DNA of 5,896 nucleotides, from the NCBI GenBank assembly GCA_030627025.1, contig DAOUSX010000083.1:1-5896 (forward strand). The letters run 5' to 3'. Under the pieces are notes generated by a model that saw only the letters and a list, made by a program, of their open reading frames with translations, was not told the origin of the DNA and did not search any database. Made by a program: the position numbers and the translations under genes. Origin of the DNA: Dehalococcoidia bacterium. Lineage in GTDB: Bacteria; Chloroflexota; Dehalococcoidia; GIF9; AB-539-J10. Within the stretch, counting starts at the first letter, position 1, and each line of letters starts with the position of its first letter. Of this stretch, positions 1 through 3,754 are shown piece by piece.

Positions 1-230
1 AGCATGGTAGGGATGGCGGCAATGCCATATTTACCGGCGATGGAGCTATTTCCATCCACATTGACTTTGGCAAAGTCTACCTTTCCTTGATATTCCTTAG
101 CCAACTCTTCCAAAATAGGAGCGGCAGCCAGACAAGGGCCACACCATTCTGCCCAGAAGTCCACCAGAACCGGCGCTTTTGATTGTAAGACATCTTTTTC
201 AAAGTCAGCTTCACTATTTATTGTTATCAT
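1..230 (-). CDS. trxA: Thioredoxin, 3' end cut by the window edge
   Basis: Small cytoplasmic thiol-disulfide oxidoreductase that would reduce protein disulfides, normally recharged by thioredoxin reductase. The visible 76 complete codons start MITINSEADFEKDVL. They contain the conserved VLVDFWAEWCGPC segment, with the redox pair at Cys30 and Cys33, and the cis-proline loop IPTM at residues 73-76. The residue after the active site is Leu rather than the usual Lys (WCGPCLAAAP), a mild departure from classical TrxA. The usual length is about 105-110 residues, so roughly 30 C-terminal residues lie outside the window. The ATG at 230-228 is supported by a very strong Shine-Dalgarno sequence just upstream. 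The first 17 bp overlap the end of the TatD-family reading frame, which suggests translation from the same transcript. The family call is secure; the exact paralogue (trxA or another small thioredoxin) is not. Confidence 0.93.
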   Translation of the reverse strand, partial: MITINSEADFEKDVLQSKAPVLVDFWAEWCGPCLAAAPILEELAKEYQGKVDFAKVNVDGNSSIAGKYGIAAIPTM

Positions 231-1137
231 CACTCCTCCTTCCGGGATTCAACAGCGATTGAGATTGCTTCGCGGAGCCTGTCCTGAGCATCTTGAGATT
301 CTTCCCCTTCCTCTTCGTTACACTCAGAGTCAGGGTCAGAATGACAGGAGGCGAAGGGCTCGCAATGACACTTGGTAACGAGAAGAGAACTGTGGCATTC
401 CTGGTAGTCTGCTCAGCCACTGTAGCCTCGTCAAGTCCCTTGAGCTGAGCGACAGCACCCAGACTTCTGGTTATGTCACCAGGAGCGGATTGATATTTTG
501 TCCCCCTGCCATAATATACCGGACAATCGGTTTCCAGAAGCAACTTATCCATTGGCGTTTCTTTAACCGCTCTTCTGTGCTCTTCGTGGTATTCAGCAGC
601 AGGAGTGGCGGAGACATAATAGCCGCCGTTAATTATATCTCTGAGGACACTGGAAAAGCCAGTAAACCAGTGAAAAACGGCTTTACCTATGTCAGCATCT
701 TGGACTAATTGTAGTGCGTCTCTCCAGGCATACCTGGTATGAAGGCTCACCGGCTTGTCATATTTCCTGGCTAACTCCAAAAGGCGTGCTAATACCTCTT
801 TTTGAAATTCTTTGGATGCTCTCTTCACCACCCTCTTGTCGTAATCCAGTCCTATCTCACCGATAGCAATTGCCTGGGTGATATTCTGCTCGATGAATTC
901 CAGTTCACCATTGACCTGGGAAGAATTGAGCTCGCCTAATTGCCAGGGGTGCAATCCCAGTGCCGGGAAAACGAAGGAGGGATATTTCTGAGAAATCTCC
1001 AGCGTTTTTATGTTTGACTGATAATCTGAGCCTACGGCTATGATGGCGACGATGCCCCTTTCCCGGGCATTATCAAGTATAGAATCGAAATTTTGCAATT
1101 CATCCAGGTGAGCGTGAGTATCGATAAGGTTATACAA
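214..1137 (-). CDS. tatD: TatD-family metal-dependent hydrolase with a repeat-derived C-terminal tail
   Basis: TIM-barrel hydrolase of the TatD family, whose members act as metal-dependent DNases or phosphoesterases in the cytoplasm. From the chosen TTG start at 1137 the protein has 307 residues and begins (M)YNLIDTHAHLDEL. Expected metal ligands are all present: HxH (His8, His10), GEIGLDY (Glu94), SLHTR (His133), FHWFTG (His156) and LLETDCP (Asp204). An ATG 44 codons upstream (1269) is open but lies inside the preceding gene, and its translation is not TatD-like. TTG gives the normal N-terminus and overlaps the upstream stop by 8 bp, which points to translational coupling. The family domain ends near residue 255 (RNATVLFSLP). 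Residues 256-307 are encoded mostly by a nested dispersed repeat and resemble no TatD sequence. The tail then overlaps the thioredoxin gene by 17 bp. The family is secure; the substrate is unknown. Confidence 0.92.
   Translation of the reverse strand: MYNLIDTHAHLDELQNFDSILDNARERGIVAIIAVGSDYQSNIKTLEISQKYPSFVFPALGLHPWQLGELNSSQVNGELEFIEQNITQAIAIGEIGLDYDKRVVKRASKEFQKEVLARLLELARKYDKPVSLHTRYAWRDALQLVQDADIGKAVFHWFTGFSSVLRDIINGGYYVSATPAAEYHEEHRRAVKETPMDKLLLETDCPVYYGRGTKYQSAPGDITRSLGAVAQLKGLDEATVAEQTTRNATVLFSLPSVIASPSPPVILTLTLSVTKRKGKNLKMLRTGSAKQSQSLLNPGRRSDDNNK
234..243 (-). promoter_or_regulatory. Strong ribosome binding site of the thioredoxin gene
   Basis: On the minus strand the sequence reads GGAAGGAGGAGTG directly before the ATG at 230. 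This is a near-perfect anti-16S match at short spacing. It fixes the thioredoxin start. It also lies inside the C-terminal codons of the upstream TatD-family frame, so ribosomes finishing that frame pass over it. Confidence 0.85.
260..369 (-). repeat. Nested dispersed repeat, GTCATTGCGAG...GAAGCAATCTCA with an inner GTCATTCTGA...GAAGAATCTCA
   Basis: Read on the minus strand, the outer element begins GTCATTGCGAGCCCTTCGCC (369-350) and ends GGCTCCGCGAAGCAATCTCA (279-260). These look like the two halves of a common dispersed bacterial palindromic repeat. Between them (about 345-280) is a second element that starts GTCATTCTGA, contains GAAGAATCTCA and ends CTCAGGACA, which is the sister repeat type. 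The arrangement looks like one repeat inserted in another. The whole unit is read through in frame by the TatD-family gene. The sequences are directly visible. Calling them members of known dispersed families is from memory, and the insertion order is inference. Confidence 0.75.
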
Positions 1138-1462
1138 CTTCAGGTTGCTTTTCAGGGCGTGTTTGCTCAGCACGCAATTTTTTGTAATACGTGAGTCCCA
1201 GTTCAGTGGGCTTGTAGCTATAAAGGGAGAATTCGCCAGTTTCCTTGGTAACCATATTTGCCGACACAAGCACTTTCACCGCTGTCTCTCCAGTTTGTCC
1301 TATCAGAAGGAGATGGTGGTCAGGGACCGGCTTATCGGTGTTTTCATATTCTTCACAAATGCTGGTTAGCAACTTTGCCGGCTCGTCTACCAGGTTCTTG
1401 AGAATCTCCTGCATTGCCTCAGTCTTTCTGATTATGTCGACGAAATTTTCAAAAGCACCCAT
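1130..1462 (-). CDS. Small probable winged-helix protein, 110 aa
   Basis: I do not recognise a named family. The 110-residue soluble protein has no signal peptide or membrane segment. Its predicted layout fits a winged-helix DNA-binding domain. There is an N-terminal helix (FENFVDIIRKTEAMQEILKN, residues 4-23), then a helix PAKLLTSICEEYE (28-40) and a short helix around VPDHHLLLIG (46-55). A likely recognition helix TGETAVKVLVSANMVTKE (57-74) follows, then a wing-like hairpin GEFSLYSYKPTELG (76-89) and a closing helix LTYYKKLRAEQ. The acidic, proline-containing C-terminus overlaps the TatD start by 8 bp, so the genes are co-transcribed. The ATG at 1462 has only a weak GGGTG ribosome site. A sigma-70-like promoter with a palindromic spacer lies just upstream, so self-regulation is possible. 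The DNA-binding role is inferred from predicted layout only. Confidence 0.72.
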   Translation of the reverse strand: MGAFENFVDIIRKTEAMQEILKNLVDEPAKLLTSICEEYENTDKPVPDHHLLLIGQTGETAVKVLVSANMVTKETGEFSLYSYKPTELGLTYYKKLRAEQTRPEKQPEVV

Positions 1463-1477
1463 TTGACACCCAAATGT

Positions 1478-1507
1478 ATTTTAGACCATCGGATGGTGAA
1501 ATGACAA
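1478..1507 (-). promoter_or_regulatory. Sigma-70-type promoter with palindromic spacer (putative operator)
   Basis: On the minus strand a -35 box TTGTCA (1507-1502) and a -10 box TAAAAT (1483-1478) are separated by 18 bp. Transcription would start near 1471, only about 9 nt before the ATG of the winged-helix gene. The spacer holds a perfect odd-centred palindrome, ACCATCGGATGGT, at 1485-1497. This is a typical place for a repressor site. The boxes and palindrome are visible; activity and the binding protein are inferred. Confidence 0.55.
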
Positions 1508-1543
1508 ATAATGCCTATTCGAAGCAATCTCAGAGTTGAAATC

Positions 1544-1664
1544 CTAAATTCTAAGCACTAAATCCTAAACAAATCCCAATATCTAAATTCAAGGTTCAAA
1601 ACCGTTTTGGTCATTGGGATTTTGGTCATTTGATATTGTTTAGTATTTAGGGTTTAGGATTTAG
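1544..1664. repeat. Two convergent arrays of degenerate 7-bp units forming an imperfect inverted repeat
   Basis: The left arm has four adjacent 7-mers: CTAAATT, CTAAGCA, CTAAATC and CTAAACA (1544-1571). The right arm has four in inverse orientation: TGTTTAG, TATTTAG, GGTTTAG and GATTTAG (1637-1664). Between them is a short palindrome CAAAACCGTTTTG (1597-1609). An 11-bp direct repeat TTTTGGTCATT also occurs at 1605-1615 and 1620-1630 with a 15-bp period. The arms could pair over most of their length. The layout is intergenic and AT-rich. I recall similar CTAAAT-rich intergenic elements in environmental bacterial genomes, but cannot name a family. Confidence 0.7.
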
Positions 1665-1678
1665 AATTTTGTTTTCTG

Positions 1679-1705
1679 GGATTGCCGCGCTTCGCTCGCA
1701 ATGAC
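1679..1705 (-). repeat. Short GTCATTGCGAG-type dispersed palindrome
   Basis: On the minus strand this reads GTCATTGCGAGCGAAGCGCG followed by GCAATCC. It is the compact form of the element that is split at 260-369. ATTGC and GCAAT at its ends, plus an inner GCG/CGC, can form an imperfect hairpin. It lies immediately beyond the terminator of the membrane-anchored protein gene. Confidence 0.72.
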
Positions 1706-1708
1706 AAT

Positions 1709-1730
1709 AAAAAAGGGGGCATCCGCTCCC
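1709..1730 (-). terminator. Intrinsic terminator after the membrane-anchored protein gene
   Basis: The minus strand reads GGGAGC-GGAT-GCCCCC (1730-1715), a six-pair stem with one A-C mismatch and a four-base loop. It is followed at once by TTTTTTATT. It lies about 50 nt after the stop codon at 1779 and would end the transcript of the surface-protein genes. Confidence 0.75.
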
Positions 1731-1754
1731 TCTTCTCATCACGAGCACATCTCC

Positions 1755-1772
1755 TTCGGTCATTCGACCGAA
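1755..1772. other. Hairpin just after a stop codon
   Basis: TTCGGTC-ATTC-GACCGAA is a perfect 7-bp stem with a 4-base loop, starting 7 nt after the stop codon at 1779-1781. It has no T-tract on either strand, so it is not a classical terminator alone. It may stabilise the mRNA 3' end ahead of the real terminator at 1709-1730. Confidence 0.5.
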
Positions 1773-1778
1773 TTAATA

Positions 1779-2339
1779 TCATGCCTTGCGGCGTCTAACC
1801 AGGAGAACCGCAGCCACGATAACAGCTATAGCAACAACGATACCGACTATCCACCACACACCGATACTACTTCCGGCAACGACCTCTACTTGAGAACCGC
1901 CGGTTACGTTTTCCAAATAAGGCCCTTCAGAGCCAAGATAATATTCGACAGAGCCATTGAAGGCGTACGTTGCTAGCCCGGCGTCATCAGACACAGTTAC
2001 CTTATATAAGGCAGTAAATGTCGTACCATTGTCATAGGGCCCGTACCACAAAAACTCCGCCTTATTGCCGGTATCTTTCACAAACTCAGCATTCGGGGTG
2101 CACCACGCTTCATTAAGGGTCACATTCCAGCCAGCGGGGCAAAAGTCAGTGAGGCCAATAGCATTGAAGTTATCCACAGGCGAAGTGAAATTCACGGTGA
2201 CATCAAATGTCTCCCCTTTTTGCACCGTGTCTGGCAGAATCCTGTTGGGATTTGCTTGCTGTGCCAGGGCTATACCCAGAGGCATGAGGGCAACAGCCAG
2301 CAACACCAATATAACACTAAACCATATAGATAATCTCAT
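1779..2339 (-). CDS. Membrane-anchored surface protein with one GETFDV/WCTP module
   Basis: A 186-residue exported protein of unknown function. Residues 1-27 form a signal peptide (MRLSIWFSVILVLLAVALMP, then ALAQQ). Residues 32-154 are a predicted beta-sandwich module with the marks RILPDTVQKGETFDV, FNAIGLTD, GWNV, AWCTPNA, GPYDNGTTFTALYKVTV and YYLGSEGPY. Residues 158-181 are a membrane helix followed by the stop-transfer tail RRRKA. The module should therefore face outward, tethered to the membrane. There is no LPxTG sortase signal. The same module occurs in both upstream genes, and about half of its residues match the copy at 3209-3595 by eye. A 17-bp DNA identity (gcattcggggtgcacca, 2089-2105 and 3432-3448) supports duplication. 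The start ATG has a modest GGGAG site three bases upstream. It may present a ligand-binding domain, but that is speculation. Confidence 0.85.
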   Translation of the reverse strand: MRLSIWFSVILVLLAVALMPLGIALAQQANPNRILPDTVQKGETFDVTVNFTSPVDNFNAIGLTDFCPAGWNVTLNEAWCTPNAEFVKDTGNKAEFLWYGPYDNGTTFTALYKVTVSDDAGLATYAFNGSVEYYLGSEGPYLENVTGGSQVEVVAGSSIGVWWIVGIVVAIAVIVAAVLLVRRRKA

Positions 2340-2404
2340 TTTCTCCCAACCAGGATGCGCTCGCTCATATAATTAGTCCTTCGCAACAAAAACCACGGCG
2401 TTAC

Positions 2405-3688
2405 TTACATTCCATACAGGTCTCCCCACTTCAGCCAATTGTAGCTGAGCACACTATAATCACCTCCACTTATATAGCTATCACGGTTGAAATCAACACC
2501 AGCATCCCAGTTAGGTAGACCAGGATAGCTTAACCAGGCAGCGCTGAGCCGGCTGAAATCACCCCCGCTTATAAAATCATCATTGTTTGCATCCCCCTCA
2601 AGAAGGGCACCAAAATCAACCACAGTGGTCTCGTTAAAACCTACCGTTACATTGGTCACCAACTTACTCAAGCAGGTAGCATTCTTAATTCCAATATCAT
2701 ATATGCCGGCAACAACCTCGGGAATGGTGAACACCCCGGTATTGTTGGTGGTCGCAACTCCTGTCCATATCGCCTGGCTGAGGTCCCCGGGCTGGAACAG
2801 CTTCACCACGAACGGCTCTATCCACTTATCATCGGGGGCATCGCCCCTTCCGGTGAAATTGACCGTCCCTTGCAGCGTGCCGGTCTCTCTGATGTATAAG
2901 CTAACGGTAACATTCTGGGGAGAGTTCCTCGCCTGAGGTGCCTCGATGGTTATGTTAGCGGTATAATCCCCAACGTCCATGCCCGATGTATTCACCGACA
3001 CAGCCACAGAACTGTGCTCATCGGTGCAGCTGCCGTTTGTGGGGCTCACGCTGAGCCAGGTCACATTGGTACCTGTTATGTTCGCTGTCCAGTTGAGCAT
3101 GCACGGTGTCGAGCTCCATAGCTGCAGCGTCTGGTTTTGCGGGTTTTGCCCACCAAAAGCAGCATAGAAGCTAATGCTCGCCGCGCTGGATAAAATTGCC
3201 GGCGGAATCACCTGTACTTCATAATCCCCCGTTATATTCTCCGAGTAAGGTCCTTCCTCGGCAACATAATAATAGAGAAAGCTCTCATAAGGACTAACAT
3301 CAAAGCTGTGATTCCCCAGAGAGGCATTACAGGGAACGGTAACCTTATACATCACAGTAAAGTTGGTGCCCTGGCTATATGGCCCAATCCAGGTGAGCGA
3401 CGCTCGAGCGCCTACAGCCTGAGCATTATCGGCATTCGGGGTGCACCATGCGGCATCAACAGTCGCATTCCAGCCATCAGGGGCAGTGTCACGCAAACCG
3501 ATGGCGTTGAACTGATCGGCAGGAGCAGTGAAGGTCAGGATGACATCGAATGTCTCTCCTTGCTGCACCGTAGCAGGCAGAACTCTCGTGGCATTGGCTT
3601 CCTGACCCTGACCCAGAGCTGTATCCAGGGGCAGGACCATAATTGCCACCAGCAGCACTACGGTTAAAACTAACCCAAACAATCTCAT
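2405..3688 (-). CDS. Secreted dockerin-bearing modular surface protein
   Basis: A 427-residue exported protein. Residues 1-27 are a signal peptide ending near ALGQG. Residues 32-160 are the GETFDV/WCTP module shared with both neighbours. Residues 168-266 are a BACON-like Ig-fold domain with the marks LNW...WLSVSPTNGS and MDVGDYTANITI. Residues 270-360 resemble a carboxypeptidase-regulatory-like beta domain (LQGTVNFTG...GVFTIPEVVAGIYDIGIKN). Residues 364-425 are a type I dockerin with two calcium loops, GDANNDDFISGGD (Asp366, Asn368, Asp370, Asp377) and VDFNRDSYISGGD (Asp399, Asn401, Asp403, Asp410), each followed by a helix ending in W-L. Dockerins bind cohesins, so the protein should dock to a partner outside the cell rather than anchor itself. 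It carries 19 N-x-S/T sequons, an unusually high number. The ATG lacks a clear Shine-Dalgarno; a TATAAT box sits 7 nt upstream. No catalytic domain is seen. Confidence 0.88.
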   Translation of the reverse strand: MRLFGLVLTVVLLVAIMVLPLDTALGQGQEANATRVLPATVQQGETFDVILTFTAPADQFNAIGLRDTAPDGWNATVDAAWCTPNADNAQAVGARASLTWIGPYSQGTNFTVMYKVTVPCNASLGNHSFDVSPYESFLYYYVAEEGPYSENITGDYEVQVIPPAILSSAASISFYAAFGGQNPQNQTLQLWSSTPCMLNWTANITGTNVTWLSVSPTNGSCTDEHSSVAVSVNTSGMDVGDYTANITIEAPQARNSPQNVTVSLYIRETGTLQGTVNFTGRGDAPDDKWIEPFVVKLFQPGDLSQAIWTGVATTNNTGVFTIPEVVAGIYDIGIKNATCLSKLVTNVTVGFNETTVVDFGALLEGDANNDDFISGGDFSRLSAAWLSYPGLPNWDAGVDFNRDSYISGGDYSVLSYNWLKWGDLYGM

Positions 3689-3695
3689 TTCTTTA

Positions 3696-3701
3696 ATTAT
3701 A
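3696..3701 (-). promoter_or_regulatory. Possible -10 box directly before the dockerin-protein gene
   Basis: The minus strand reads TATAAT and then seven bases before the ATG at 3688. A start site about 7 nt downstream would give an essentially leaderless mRNA, consistent with the missing ribosome site. However, the expected -35 position falls inside the hairpin at 3704-3735 and does not resemble TTGACA, so the promoter is uncertain. Confidence 0.35.
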
Positions 3702-3703
3702 GC

Positions 3704-3735
3704 ACTAACCCCCTTCCGGATGGAAGGGGGTTAGT
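3704..3735. terminator. Perfect 14-bp hairpin between two surface-protein genes
   Basis: ACTAACCCCCTTCC, loop GGAT, GGAAGGGGGTTAGT form an uninterrupted 14-bp stem. It starts 20 nt after the stop codon of the large upstream gene (3755-3757). No T-tract follows on either strand, so efficient intrinsic termination is not assured. It may act as a partial terminator or an mRNA-end stabiliser separating expression of the two genes. Confidence 0.6.
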
Positions 3736-3754
3736 TGCATCTGACTACCTAGCT

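Larger units (their letters stand above)
1463..1778. other. Gene-free stretch rich in repeats and signals
   Basis: No credible gene lies in these 316 bases; short plus-strand frames here resemble no protein. From left to right the stretch holds four things. First is the promoter and palindrome of the winged-helix operon (1478-1507). Second is a lone GAAGCAATCTCA at 1521-1532, matching the end of the dispersed repeat seen at 260-369 but in the other orientation. Third is an AT-rich region with two facing heptamer arrays (1544-1664). Fourth are a GTCATTGCGAG repeat, an intrinsic terminator and a hairpin belonging to the 3' end of the gene that stops at 1779. Confidence 0.75.

Noticed and set aside
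490..708. Open frame of 72 codons on the plus strand
   Set aside because: It lies wholly within the TatD coding region on the other strand. Its translation shows no recognisable domain and no ribosome site.
1138..1269. Upstream ATG extension of the TatD gene
   Set aside because: The added 44 residues come from the out-of-frame winged-helix gene, whereas TTG at 1137 gives the standard TatD N-terminus.
1544..1664. CRISPR array or telomere-like repeat
   Set aside because: The units are 7 bp with no spacers, run in opposite directions in two arms and are too degenerate. There are only four units per arm and the location is internal, so neither explanation fits.
1797..1868. Sortase (LPxTG) cell-wall anchor in the small surface protein
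   Set aside because: A membrane helix and basic tail are present but no LPxTG-like motif precedes them, so a plain transmembrane anchor is the better reading.
2405..3688. Archaeal origin, suggested by many N-x-S/T sequons and surface beta-domains
   Set aside because: Bacterial-type -35/-10 boxes, the strong AGGAGG site, TTG start use and bacterial-style dispersed repeats fit a bacterium better, although the window has no decisive marker gene.
3704..3735. Terminal inverted repeat of an insertion sequence
   Set aside because: The two arms are separated by only four bases and no transposase is present nearby; a simple hairpin is sufficient.
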